NCBI RefSeq assembly: GCF_002742625.1
Contig: NZ_PEBF01000001.1
Span: forward strand, 4,774,001 to 4,838,000
DNA: 64,000 nucleotides
Reading direction: 5' to 3'
Origin: Caulobacter sp. FWC2
GTDB taxonomy: Bacteria; Pseudomonadota; Alphaproteobacteria; Caulobacterales; Caulobacteraceae
In this document: positions 1 through 8,308 of the stretch, one piece after another
Layout of the letters: every line of letters starts with the position of its first letter
Numbering within the stretch: the stretch's first letter is position 1
Position numbers and translations under genes: made by a program
The notes under the pieces: model-generated
The model's input: only the letters and a program-made list of their open reading frames with translations
What the model was told of the DNA's origin: nothing
Databases searched by the model: none

Positions 1-1664
1 AGGACGTCGATCCCCGCCGAGCTGGAGGCGTCCAGGTTATGGGTTGTGAGGTTGTAGCCGCCCTCGCTGCCGATGAAGTTGGCGGTCAGGTGGCCGGTCC
101 CGACAACGACGACCTTGCCGTTGGAGTAGGGCCCGTCGACGGTCTGCGAGTTGATGAGGGCCAGCGTGCTGTCGCTCTGGACGTGCACGACCAGCGCACC
201 GTCATTGCCGGTGACCACCAGCTGGGTCGGCGTGGCGTTGCTGCTGGTGACGTTGTTCAGATAGGCGTTCACGACAGGGGCGCCAACCTGCACCGAGGAC
301 ATGCCGGTGATCACTAGGTCGACGTGGTAGTTGACCTTCAGCGCGCCGCCGGTGACCCCGTCCATCTTCAGCGCCACGTTCTGAGCGAGGTTGTCGATCC
401 GCGTCGAGATCGACGAGCGCAGGGTGATGTCCTGCAGGCCGGTATAGCCTGTGGCCACCAGCGGCATGACCGTGGTCGTGCCCAGGGTCGGCGAGGTGAA
501 GGACAGCTTGAAGTCCTGCAGCACCAGGTGCTCGACATTGGTGATCTTGGTGGTGCCGAACGTGTCGGTGTCGGCGCCCATCACCAGGGTGTCGTCGCCC
601 GCGCCGCCGTCGACGACCGCGCCGTTGATCATCTTGCCGACCGTGATCAGATCGTTGCCGGCGCCGCCGCTGATCTTGCCGTTCGGCGCGCCGCCCAGGA
701 CCTCGACCGCCGCATTCAACTGGCCGACGGAGATCGTATCGTTGCCGTCGCCCCCGTCGATATAGCCGCCTACCGCGCCAGAGAACGTCACCGCGTCGTG
801 GCCGCCGCTGACGACGATCGAACCGCTATTGGTCGTTCCCGTGACCGTGTCGTTGTTGGTCGTCGAGCGCAGCGCGGCGTTGGTCGCGTCGGGCGAGACG
901 CTCTGGGTGTCGGTCACCGCGATGGTCGCGCCGGCCGCATAGGTCGGCTGATCGCCATAGGTCGCGACGAGGTTGGTGTTGAAGGTCGCCTGACCGTCGT
1001 TGGCCAGGTCGGCGAGGAAGGCGTCATTGGCCTTGGCGTAGACGCCGATGTGCTCGTTGGCCGCCACGGCCAGCAGGAAGCCGACCATGGCGCCCTTGGT
1101 CCCCAGGCCATTCGCGCCGTCGCCGCCGTAGTAGGCGAAGTACTCCGCGCGGGTGAAGGTCCCGCCCAGGCCATTGGGCACCTGGTCGGTCAGGATGGTG
1201 TTGATCAGGCCCGCCGCCGGGGCGAAGCCGAAGATCTCGCCATAGGCCTTGGTCGCCGCGGCGGCCAGGTCCAGCGCGCCATAGGCGGCGTTGAAGGCGT
1301 CCTTGCCCGCGCCGTTCTTGCCCAGATTGACCGCGAAGTTGATGAAGCGGTTATCGGTCGAGAACGACTGGTAGTAGGCCGAGTTCAGGTTGTTGGCGTT
1401 CCCGCCGTTCGGCGAGATCAGATAGTCCAGGCCGACCGCCGTCGGCGTCGCCCCAGTGAAGAAGTTGTACGAGAGATTGGCCACCGTCGTGGACGCGATC
1501 ACCAGCTTGCCGATCTCGATCCGCGCATCGGCCAGGCTCAAGGTCGCGGCGTCGACGCGCCCGGCCAGGGTCTGCAGGGTGGTCAGGTCGGCCGCCGGGA
1601 TATTGGCGAACGGCAGACGCGAGACGTCGCTATAGGCGGATTTCAAAAATTGAAGCGTAGCCAT
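1..1664 (-). CDS. S-layer (RsaA-like) RTX protein, 3' end outside the window
   Basis: The first 554 codons are visible and the gene continues past the window edge. The start is ATG at 1664 with a good GGAGG ribosome binding site. Residues about 66-114 (FFTGATPTAVGLDYL, then NNLNSAYYQSF and NRFINF) closely resemble the N-terminal LPS-anchoring domain of the Caulobacter S-layer protein RsaA. The later AMVGFLL...ADLANDG segment also has an RsaA counterpart. Near residues 299-361 there are calcium-binding RTX repeats (GGDGNDTIS, GGAGNDLI, GGAGDDTL), followed by a low-complexity Thr/Val/Asn-rich beta region. There is no Sec signal, as expected for a type I-secreted protein. The likely role is a surface-array or S-layer-like protein anchored to O-antigen. 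It may be a paralogue and not the main S-layer gene, because no type I exporter genes lie on the visible side. The family is fairly sure; the exact role is inferred. Confidence 0.8.
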   Translation of the reverse strand, partial: MATLQFLKSAYSDVSRLPFANIPAADLTTLQTLAGRVDAATLSLADARIEIGKLVIASTTVANLSYNFFTGATPTAVGLDYLISPNGGNANNLNSAYYQSFSTDNRFINFAVNLGKNGAGKDAFNAAYGALDLAAAATKAYGEIFGFAPAAGLINTILTDQVPNGLGGTFTRAEYFAYYGGDGANGLGTKGAMVGFLLAVAANEHIGVYAKANDAFLADLANDGQATFNTNLVATYGDQPTYAAGATIAVTDTQSVSPDATNAALRSTTNNDTVTGTTNSGSIVVSGGHDAVTFSGAVGGYIDGGDGNDTISVGQLNAAVEVLGGAPNGKISGGAGNDLITVGKMINGAVVDGGAGDDTLVMGADTDTFGTTKITNVEHLVLQDFKLSFTSPTLGTTTVMPLVATGYTGLQDITLRSSISTRIDNLAQNVALKMDGVTGGALKVNYHVDLVITGMSSVQVGAPVVNAYLNNVTSSNATPTQLVVTGNDGALVVHVQSDSTLALINSQTVDGPYSNGKVVVVGTGHLTANFIGSEGGYNLTTHNLDASSSAGIDV

Positions 1665-1732
1665 AACTCAACCTCCGGCACATGTCGCCAGGATTGGTAT
1701 TGAGTTTGCTGTACATATGCAAGCGGAGCCGT

Positions 1733-1773
1733 GAAAAATAGTTCGCCCCGGTCGCGAAACGGCCGGGGCGAAC
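1733..1773 (-). terminator. Intrinsic terminator after nodT
   Basis: A perfect 11-bp inverted repeat (1741-1751 with 1763-1773, arm GTTCGCCCCGG) is followed on the minus strand by a T-rich run (TATTTTTC, 1733-1740). It sits 8 bp after the nodT stop and separates the efflux operon from the S-layer-like gene. Confidence 0.85.
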
Positions 1774-1781
1774 CTTTGGTG

Positions 1782-3179
1782 TCAGGCTTTCCAGCCGCCG
1801 CCCAGGGCCTTGTAGATGGCCACGACGTCGGTGTTGACGCCGGTCTCGGCGACGCTGAGGCTGTCCTCGGCGGCCAGCAAGGTGCGTTCGGCGTCCAGCA
1901 GCACCAGAAAGTCGATGCCGCCTTCCTTGTACTGGATCCGCGCCAGCTCGGCCGCCCGGCGCGAAGCGGCGGCCTGGTTGGTCAGGCTGACCAACTGGGA
2001 CTGCTGCTGACGGTAGGAGACCAGGGCGTTCTCCAGGTCCTCCAGCGCCCGCAGCACCGTCTGGTCGTAATTGGCCAGGGCCGCGTCGTCGCGGGCCCGC
2101 GCGGCGCGCAGGCGGGCGTGGGCGCTGCCCAGGTCCAGGGCCGGCCAGCTGACGCTGGGGGCCACCGACCAGGCCTTGCTGGCGCCGTTGCCGAAGCCGG
2201 CCGAGGTCCCCGACAGGAAGCCGACGAAGCCGGTCACCGAGACGCGCGGGAACAGGTCGGCCGTGGCCACCCCGACCTGGGCGGTCTGCGCGGCCAGGCG
2301 ACGCTCGGCCGCCTGCACGTCCGGGCGACGGCGCAGCAGGTCTCCCGCGTCGCCGATCGGCAGGGCGGTGATCAGCGGACGGACGTCGGCCTCCCGCGCG
2401 ACGAGAAGCGCGTCCAGCGCGCCGGGGCGCTGACCCGTCAGGACCGCCAGGCGGTAGTTGGCGCGCTTCTCGGCCGTGATCAGGACCGGGATCGCCGCCT
2501 CGGTGGCGTTCAGGCGGGCCTGGGCGCTGGCGACGTCGATGGGACTGCCGGCCCCGGCGTCGAACCGCACCTTGGTCAGGCGCACGGTTTCGCGCTGGGT
2601 CTCGAGGTTGCGGTTGGCGACCTTCAGCCGGGCCTGGGCGCCGCGCAGCTCGAGGTAGTTGCGAGCCACCTCGGCGGCGACCGTGACCTGGGCGTCGCGC
2701 AGCTCGGCCTGGGCCGCGCCGGCGTCGGCGCTCGCCGCTTCCACGCCGCGACGGACGCGGCCGAAGAGGTCGATCTCCCAGCCGGCGTCGAAACCGGCCT
2801 GGTAGGTCGAGCTCTCGACGCGCCGGCCGTTCGAGCCGGGCTGCTGCTGGTCGCTCTTCACATAGGTCCCGTCGGCCGTGACGTGCGGCAGCAGGTCGAG
2901 CTTCTGTTCGTTGAACAGGGCCCGGGCCTCGGCGACGCGCGCGACGGCGATCTTCAGGTCGAGATTGGCCAAGAAGGCTTGGCCGACCAGCTGGTCCAGC
3001 ACCGGGTCGCCGAACGCCTTCCACCAGTCCGCTTCCGGATTGGCGGCGGTGAACACGGCCGGATCCGCGTTCTGGAAGGCCGCCGGCGGGGTCGCCGGCG
3101 CCTTGTAGTTCGGCCCCACCGCGCAGGCGGCGGCGGTCAGGGAGACGCCGGCGATAAGGGCGAGCTTGAGAATGGTCAT
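1782..3179 (-). CDS. nodT: Outer-membrane efflux lipoprotein NodT (TolC family)
   Basis: This 465-residue outer-membrane factor of an RND tripartite pump forms the exit duct for drugs expelled by AcrAB. The start at 3179 gives a lipoprotein signal with lipobox TAAAC (Cys19) followed by AVGPNYKAP, typical of the NodT/OprM group. Two OEP repeats follow, with long helical segments (LDLKIAVARVAEARALF, VAAEVARNYLELRGAQARL) and the conserved GRRPDV-type motif seen here as LRRRPDVQAAERRLAAQ. An in-frame extension upstream to 3548 exists but runs through a repeat element and the acrB 3' end, so it is rejected. It is the last gene of acrA-acrB-nodT and ends at a strong terminator. Confidence 0.93.
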   Translation of the reverse strand: MTILKLALIAGVSLTAAACAVGPNYKAPATPPAAFQNADPAVFTAANPEADWWKAFGDPVLDQLVGQAFLANLDLKIAVARVAEARALFNEQKLDLLPHVTADGTYVKSDQQQPGSNGRRVESSTYQAGFDAGWEIDLFGRVRRGVEAASADAGAAQAELRDAQVTVAAEVARNYLELRGAQARLKVANRNLETQRETVRLTKVRFDAGAGSPIDVASAQARLNATEAAIPVLITAEKRANYRLAVLTGQRPGALDALLVAREADVRPLITALPIGDAGDLLRRRPDVQAAERRLAAQTAQVGVATADLFPRVSVTGFVGFLSGTSAGFGNGASKAWSVAPSVSWPALDLGSAHARLRAARARDDAALANYDQTVLRALEDLENALVSYRQQQSQLVSLTNQAAASRRAAELARIQYKEGGIDFLVLLDAERTLLAAEDSLSVAETGVNTDVVAIYKALGGGWKA

Positions 3180-3195
3180 GGGAGACCTCGACGAT

Positions 3196-3328
3196 CTCCC
3201 TTCCCCCTTTGATGGGGGAAGGGCGGGGATGGGGGTTAAAGAGGTTCCAGAGGTGGCGCGGCCGAGCTGAAGCCCGCCTGCGCTGTCATCCCCACCCCTG
3301 CCCCTCTCCCATCGAAGGGGGAGGGAGG
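3196..3328. repeat. GC-rich paired-arm intergenic element between acrB and nodT
   Basis: The left arm (3196-3237) holds the palindrome CTTCCCCC-TTTGAT-GGGGGAAG followed by GGCGGGGATGGGGG. An inverted copy of the same design lies at about 3289-3328 (CATCCCCACCCCTG, then CTCCC-ATCGAA-GGGGGAG). The same element type recurs at 6561-6699, on the other side of acrB. No coding function is seen. The arms can fold into RNA hairpins inside the efflux transcript. Confidence 0.75.
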
Positions 3329-3346
3329 TGGACGTGCGGGCGCGCA

Positions 3347-6300
3347 TCAGTGGCTCTCCACCGGCGTGGCCGCGATCCGCGCCGCCTTCAGCGCGGCCCG
3401 GCGGGCCGTGTTGCGGCGGATGACGTAGTAGAAGATCGGGGTCAGGATCAGGCCGAAGACCGTGACGCCGAGCATGCCGGAGAACACCGCCACGCCCATC
3501 GCCTTGCGCATCTCCGAACCCGCGCCGTGGCTGACGACCAGCGGCCACACGCCCATGATGAAGGCGATCGAGGTCATCAGGATCGGCCGCAGGCGCAGGC
3601 GACAGGCTTCCAGCACCGCTTGCAGCGGCGTGTCGCCATGTTCCTCGCGCTCCTTGGCGAATTCGACGATCAGGATGGCGTTCTTACAGGCCAGCCCCAC
3701 CAGCACGATCAACCCGATCTGGGTGAAGATGTTGTTGTCGCCATGGGTCAGCAGGACGCCGGCCAGGGCGGACAGCAGGGTCATCGGCACGATCAGGATG
3801 ACGACCAGCGGCAGGCTCCAGCTTTCGTACTGGGCGACCAGCACCAGGAAGGCCAGCAGCACGCACAGCGGGAAGATGTAGACCGCCGAATTGCCGGCCA
3901 GGATCTGCTGGTAGGTCAGCTCGGTCCACTCGTAGCCCATGCCGTTGGGCAGTTCCTTCTTGGCCAGGTCCTCCAGCGCCTTCTGGGCCTGGCCCGAAGA
4001 GTAGCCGGGGGCCGGACCGCCATTGATCTCGGCCGTGAGCACGCCGTTATAGTGGCTCTCGCGATCGGGACCGGTGGCTTCCTTGAAGCTGACGAAGCTG
4101 CCCAGCGGGATCATCTGGCCAGAGCCATTTCGCGTCTGCAGGCGCAGCATCTGCTCGGGCTGCAGGCGGAAGCTCTGGTCGGCCTGGACATTGACCTCGT
4201 AGGTGCGGCCAAAGCGGTTGAAGTCGTTGACGTACAGCGAGCCCAGATAGACCTGCATGGTCTCGAAGAGGTCGGTCAGCGACACGCCCGAGGCGCGGGC
4301 CTTTTCGCGATCGATATTGGCCTCGATCTTCGGAACGCTGACCTGATAGGTCGAGAACACCCCGACCAGGGCCGGATCCTTGCGCGCCTTGTCGATCAGG
4401 TTCTGGGTCTGCTTGTTCAGCTCGTCAGGACCCAGGCCCGCCTTGTCGACGATCTGCATGCGGAAGCCGCCGATCGTGCCCAGACCCTGCACCGAAGGCG
4501 GCGGGAAGACCGCGATCTGGGCGTCGGGGATGGCGCCGAACTTGGCGTTCAGCTCGCCGACGATGGCGTTGGCCGACATCGTCTTGCCGGTGCGCTCCTT
4601 GAAGTCGGCCAGCGGGAAGAACACCGCGCCGGAGTTGGGGCTGTTGATGAAGCCGTTGGCCGACAGGCCGGGGAAGGCCACCGAGTGCTTGATGCCCGGC
4701 ACCTTCATGGCGATGTCGCCCATCTGACGGATGACGGCTTCGGTGCGGTCCAGCGACGCGGCGTCGGGCAGCTGCACGACGGCGACAACATAGGCCTTGT
4801 CCTGCTGCGGCACGAAGCCGCCCGGGGTCTTGGCGAAGGCGCCGAACGTCAGCAGCAGCAGCACGCCGTAGATGATCAGGCCGGCGGTCGACCTGCCCAG
4901 GCTCTTGGCCACGCCGTTGACGTAGCCGTTGGAAGCCTTGGCGAAGAAGCGGTTGAACGGGTTGAACAACCAGCCCAGCGCCGCGTCGATCATCTTCTGG
5001 AAGCGGTCCTTCGGCGCGTCATGCGAACGCAAGAGCACCGCGGCCAGGGCCGGCGACAGGGTCAGGGAGTTGAAGGCCGAGATCACCGTCGAGATGGCGA
5101 TGGTCAAGGCGAACTGACGGTAGAACTGGCCCGACAGGCCGGTGATGAAGGCGGTCGGGATGAACACCGCGCACAGCACCAGGGCCGTGGAGATGATGGG
5201 TCCCGTGACCTCGCTCATGGCCTTGCGGGTGGCCGCCGCCGGTTCGAGGCCGTTGGAGATGTTCCGCTCGACGTTCTCGACCACGACGATGGCGTCATCG
5301 ACGACGATGCCGATGGCCAGGACCAGGCCGAACAGGGTCAGGGCGTTCAGGCCAAAGCCCAGCATCAGCAGCACCGCGAAGGTGCCGACCAGCGACACGG
5401 GCACGGCGATCAGCGGAATGACCGAGGCGCGCCAGCCCTGCAGGAACAGCACCACCACCAGGACCACCAGGATGATGGCCTCGATCAGGGTGTGGACCAC
5501 CGAGTCGATGCTCTCCTGCACGAAGGCGGTCGTGTCGTAGATGATCTCGTAGTCGACGCCTTCGGGGAAATCCTTCTTCAGCTCCTTCATCGTCTTCTTG
5601 ATGTCGGCGGCCATTTGCAGGGCGTTCGAACCGGGACGCTGGAAGATCGGCATGGCCACGGCCGACTTGTTGTCGAGCAACGAGCGCAGGGCGTAGTTGT
5701 TGGCGCCCAGCTCCACGCGGGCCACTTCGCCCAGGCGGGTGATCTCGCCGTTCTCGCCCGAGCGGATGATCACGTCGCGGAACTGCTCCTCGTCGGTCAG
5801 GCGGCCAGGGGCGTTGATCGACAGCTGGAAGTCCGCACCCGTGTTGGTGGGCGGCGCGCCCAGCTGGCCGGCGGCGACCTGGACGTTCTGCTCGCGCAGC
5901 GCTTTCACCACATCGCCGGCGGTCATGTTCAGCGAGGCCAGCTTTTCCGGGTCCAGCCACACGCGCATCGAGTATGAGCCAGCGCCGAAGATCTGCACGT
6001 CGCCCACGCCATCGACGCGCTTGAGACGGTCGCGGACGTTCAGCTGCGCGTAGTTGCTCAGATAGAGCATGTCGTAGCGGTTGTTGGGCGAGATCATGTG
6101 CACGACCAGCGTCAGGTCGGGCGAGGCCTTGTCGGTGGTCACGCCGATGCGCTGCACCTCCTGGGGCAGCTTCGGCAGGGCCTGGGCGACACGGTTCTGC
6201 ACCTGCACCTGGGCCTTATCGAGATCGGTCCCGAGGGCGAAGGTGACGGTCAGGATCATCGCGCCGTCGGAGGCCGACTGCGACGACTGGTAGATCATGC

Positions 6301-6526
6301 CCTCGACGCCGTTGATCGCCTGCTCCAGCGGAGCGGCGACGGTCTGGCCGATAACGGAGGGGTTGGCGCCCGGATAGGCCGCCCGCACGACCACGGTCGG
6401 CGGCACCACTTCGGGATATTCGCTGATCGGCAGCTTGGGCAGGGCCACCAAGCCGGCGATGAAGATGATGATGGAGAGCACGGCCGCGAAACGCGGTCGG
6501 CTCACGAAGAATTTCGAGAAGTTCAT
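3347..6526 (-). CDS. acrB: RND multidrug efflux transporter AcrB
   Basis: The inner-membrane proton/drug antiporter of the pump (1059 residues, usual family length about 1040). It starts MNFSKFFVSRPRFAAVLSI with TM1. The first periplasmic porter and docking regions contain PISEYPEVVPPTVVV and NGVEGMIYQSSQS. TM4 carries the proton-relay Asp pair in GIVVDDAIVVVENV, and the second half repeats the fold, with PLCVLLAFLVLVAQYESW and GLACKNAILIVEFAKE near TM10-11. It lies between acrA and nodT in one minus-strand operon, separated from each by a 130-140 bp repeat element. It is the HAE1 family type that exports hydrophobic drugs. Substrates cannot be read from sequence. Confidence 0.96.
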   Translation of the reverse strand: MNFSKFFVSRPRFAAVLSIIIFIAGLVALPKLPISEYPEVVPPTVVVRAAYPGANPSVIGQTVAAPLEQAINGVEGMIYQSSQSASDGAMILTVTFALGTDLDKAQVQVQNRVAQALPKLPQEVQRIGVTTDKASPDLTLVVHMISPNNRYDMLYLSNYAQLNVRDRLKRVDGVGDVQIFGAGSYSMRVWLDPEKLASLNMTAGDVVKALREQNVQVAAGQLGAPPTNTGADFQLSINAPGRLTDEEQFRDVIIRSGENGEITRLGEVARVELGANNYALRSLLDNKSAVAMPIFQRPGSNALQMAADIKKTMKELKKDFPEGVDYEIIYDTTAFVQESIDSVVHTLIEAIILVVLVVVLFLQGWRASVIPLIAVPVSLVGTFAVLLMLGFGLNALTLFGLVLAIGIVVDDAIVVVENVERNISNGLEPAAATRKAMSEVTGPIISTALVLCAVFIPTAFITGLSGQFYRQFALTIAISTVISAFNSLTLSPALAAVLLRSHDAPKDRFQKMIDAALGWLFNPFNRFFAKASNGYVNGVAKSLGRSTAGLIIYGVLLLLTFGAFAKTPGGFVPQQDKAYVVAVVQLPDAASLDRTEAVIRQMGDIAMKVPGIKHSVAFPGLSANGFINSPNSGAVFFPLADFKERTGKTMSANAIVGELNAKFGAIPDAQIAVFPPPSVQGLGTIGGFRMQIVDKAGLGPDELNKQTQNLIDKARKDPALVGVFSTYQVSVPKIEANIDREKARASGVSLTDLFETMQVYLGSLYVNDFNRFGRTYEVNVQADQSFRLQPEQMLRLQTRNGSGQMIPLGSFVSFKEATGPDRESHYNGVLTAEINGGPAPGYSSGQAQKALEDLAKKELPNGMGYEWTELTYQQILAGNSAVYIFPLCVLLAFLVLVAQYESWSLPLVVILIVPMTLLSALAGVLLTHGDNNIFTQIGLIVLVGLACKNAILIVEFAKEREEHGDTPLQAVLEACRLRLRPILMTSIAFIMGVWPLVVSHGAGSEMRKAMGVAVFSGMLGVTVFGLILTPIFYYVIRRNTARRAALKAARIAATPVESH

Positions 6527-6560
6527 GGCGGTCGTTCCGGGGAGGAGACGTGTTTCGAAA

Positions 6561-6699
6561 CCCCTCCCGTCGGCGGATGGGGGAGGGGCAGGGGTGGGGG
6601 TGGGGGTGGTCGCTGAGGGGGATGGCGAACGCGGCGCTAAGCTTTTGACGCCGAAGTCACCCCCATCCCCGCCCTTCCCCCATCAAGGGGGAAGGGAGA
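6561..6699. repeat. GC-rich paired-arm intergenic element between acrA and acrB
   Basis: The left arm holds CCCCTCC-CGTCGGCGGAT-GGGGGAGGGG followed by CAGGGGTGGGGGTGGGG. The right arm (6658-6699) is the inverted copy, CACCCCCATCCCC then CTTCCCCC-ATCA-AGGGGGAAGGG. It belongs to the same family as the element at 3196-3328, so acrB is bracketed by two copies inside its own operon. Confidence 0.75.
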
Positions 6700-6703
6700 T
6701 TGG

Positions 6704-7882
6704 TTAGTTCTGGCCGGCGGAGCGCCCGACGGCGATCTGGCGGCCGCCGACTTCCAGCTGGGAAAGGTCGGCGAGGTCGGTCTTGACCTTGACCGGGGCG
6801 ACGGTGTCACCCGGCTTGACCTTCTGCAGGCCGCCGACGACCACCCGGTCGCCAGGCTTCAGGCCCGAGCGGATGATGCGCAGGTTGCCGGCCAGCGGAC
6901 CCACCTCGACCGGGCGGTACTCGGCCTTGTTGTTGCCGTTCACCACCACGACGAAGCGCTTGCCCAGGTCGGTCGCGACGGCGCGATCGGGGGCCAGGGC
7001 CACGACCTGGCTCTCGGCGCTGACCAGGCGGATCCGCGCGAACAGGCCCGGCGTGAAGCGGCCGTCGGCATTGGCGAAGATCGCCCGGCCGTTGATGGTG
7101 CCGCTCTTGGCGTCCAGGGCGTTGTCGATGAACGACAGCTTGCCCTCGTGCGGATAACCGTCCTCGGTGATCAGGCCCATATAGACCGGGCTGCCCTTGC
7201 CGCGTTCGGCCGAGGCGTACTTGAGGAAGGTCTGCTCGTCGGCGTTGAACTCGGCGTAGATCGGGGTGTCGGACACCACGGTCGTGAGCAGGGAGGCCTG
7301 GGTGACCAGGTTGCCGCGCGTGATGATGGTCTTGGAGATCCGGCCGTCGATCGGCGAGGTCACCTTGGTCCATTCCAGGTTCAGGCGGGCGGTCTGGTAA
7401 GCCGCCTGGGCCGCGGCGACATTGGCCTGGGCCGCGCGCTCTTCCGAGGCGAGGCGGTCGAACTCGCTCTGGGCCAGGGCGTTCTGATCGATCAGGCGAC
7501 GACCGCGTTCGCGGTTGATGCTGGCCAGGTCCAGCTGGGCCTTGGCGCGCGACACCTCGGCGGCGGCGCGGTCGGCCTCGGCCTTGTAGGGGCGCGGGTC
7601 GATCTGGAAGAGCACCTGGCCCTTACGGACGCGCGCGCCCTCGGCGAACTGCGCGCCGTCGATATAGCCGGAGACGCGCGGACGGATCTCGACGGTGTCG
7701 ATCGGTTCGAGTCGGCCGGTGAAGTCGTCCCACTGGCGGAGCGACTTGAAGGCGACGTCGGCGACGGTGACCTGCACGGGCGGCGGGGCGGCGGCTTCCT
7801 GCTTGGCCTGGGCCGAGCAAGCGGCCAGCACGGCCACGGCGGCCAGGCCGGCGAAGGACGTGATGACGGGTTGGATACGCAT
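6704..7882 (-). CDS. acrA: RND efflux periplasmic adaptor AcrA
   Basis: This 392-residue membrane fusion protein couples AcrB to NodT. The ATG at 7882 gives a lipoprotein signal with lipobox VLAAC (Cys22). Lipoyl/barrel-sandwich motifs (RVSGYIDGAQFAEGARVRKG, then VLFQIDPRPYKAE), an alpha-helical hairpin rich in Ala/Gln, the second lipoyl half (TKVTSPIDGRISKTIITRG) and a beta-barrel follow in order. The stretch before the start is pyrimidine-rich and has only a weak AGGG in the ribosome-binding position. An upstream in-frame ATG at 7942, 13 nt after the stop of a small leader ORF, is an alternative start that would add 20 residues. It is the first gene of the operon and diverges from tipR. Confidence 0.93.
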   Translation of the reverse strand: MRIQPVITSFAGLAAVAVLAACSAQAKQEAAAPPPVQVTVADVAFKSLRQWDDFTGRLEPIDTVEIRPRVSGYIDGAQFAEGARVRKGQVLFQIDPRPYKAEADRAAAEVSRAKAQLDLASINRERGRRLIDQNALAQSEFDRLASEERAAQANVAAAQAAYQTARLNLEWTKVTSPIDGRISKTIITRGNLVTQASLLTTVVSDTPIYAEFNADEQTFLKYASAERGKGSPVYMGLITEDGYPHEGKLSFIDNALDAKSGTINGRAIFANADGRFTPGLFARIRLVSAESQVVALAPDRAVATDLGKRFVVVVNGNNKAEYRPVEVGPLAGNLRIIRSGLKPGDRVVVGGLQKVKPGDTVAPVKVKTDLADLSQLEVGGRQIAVGRSAGQN

Positions 7883-7955
7883 GGGGGAGGACCCTGTCGG
7901 GAGATGAAGCGGGGAGGCGGAAGGGGAGGTTCTTGTTGTCATTCCCAGACTCTCG

Positions 7956-8141
7956 TCACTCGAAGACGGGCCGCCGTGCGGCGCGTCGGGTGCTTGAGGA
8001 CCAGGTGTCACCTAAGGCGCGGACGGTGGATTGACCCATCCAGCGCCGATTGGGACCGGCCTGAGATTTAAAAAAGCCGAGCAAACCCTTTGCTGGCTCG
8101 GCTTGGGGCGCGGCGTCGTAAACGTTTGTTTGCGGTGGCAT
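7956..8141 (-). CDS. Possible leader ORF (61 codons) of the acrAB-nodT transcript
   Basis: A small ORF starting ATG at 8141 with a strong ribosome binding site (AAAAAGGAG, 9 nt before the ATG). It begins MPPQTNVYDAAPQAEP, then KGLLGFFKS, and ends RRPVFE. It lies entirely inside the predicted 5' leader of acrA. Codons about 13-22 are the stem of an intrinsic terminator at 8070-8104, so translation of this ORF and formation of the terminator should be mutually exclusive. The stop is 13 nt before a possible alternative acrA start (7942) and 73 nt before the preferred one. It resembles no protein family I know. It could be a regulatory peptide or a chance ORF. The strong Shine-Dalgarno and the position make the former worth testing. 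Confidence 0.45.
   Translation of the reverse strand: MPPQTNVYDAAPQAEPAKGLLGFFKSQAGPNRRWMGQSTVRALGDTWSSSTRRAARRPVFE
8070..8104 (-). terminator. Intrinsic terminator or attenuator in the acrA leader
   Basis: On the minus strand a stem (AAGCCGAGC with GCTCGGCTT, 8096-8104 with 8074-8082) is directly followed by six T (8075-8070). Inside the loop AGCAAA-GGG-TTTGCT can also pair. It lies about 190 nt upstream of the acrA start and downstream of the predicted promoter, where only the efflux operon would be transcribed. A competing pairing is possible between GCAAAC near the leader-ORF start and GTTTGC in the 3' part of the hairpin. Confidence 0.7.
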
Positions 8142-8263
8142 TGGCGCGCGCTCCTTTTTGGGGTTTAAGAAACTGAAATGTCGCAGGGGCTGTTACTTGA
8201 CCCGGGCGACCGGAAGGACGATTTAGGATGTGACGAGACCGTTCGGTATCATCGACAAGCCGA

Positions 8264-8292
8264 GAGATACTGACCGGTAACTCGCACGTCAA
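8264..8292 (-). promoter_or_regulatory. acrA promoter with putative TipR operator
   Basis: On the minus strand TTGACG (8292-8287) and TATCTC (8269-8264) are spaced 17 bp, a good housekeeping promoter. The spacer and -10 contain an imperfect 20-bp inverted repeat, GAGATACTGACCGGTAACTC (8264-8283), a typical TetR-family operator position. It is 26 bp from the tipR start, so one bound repressor could control both directions. The operator assignment is inferred. Confidence 0.6.
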
Positions 8293-8308
8293 GGAGAGCA
8301 CTGCCAAA

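Noticed and set aside
3209..5977. 922-codon open frame antisense to acrB
   Set aside because: It lies wholly against a clearly recognisable RND transporter and has no recognisable motif; only His/Gln/Arg-rich noise.
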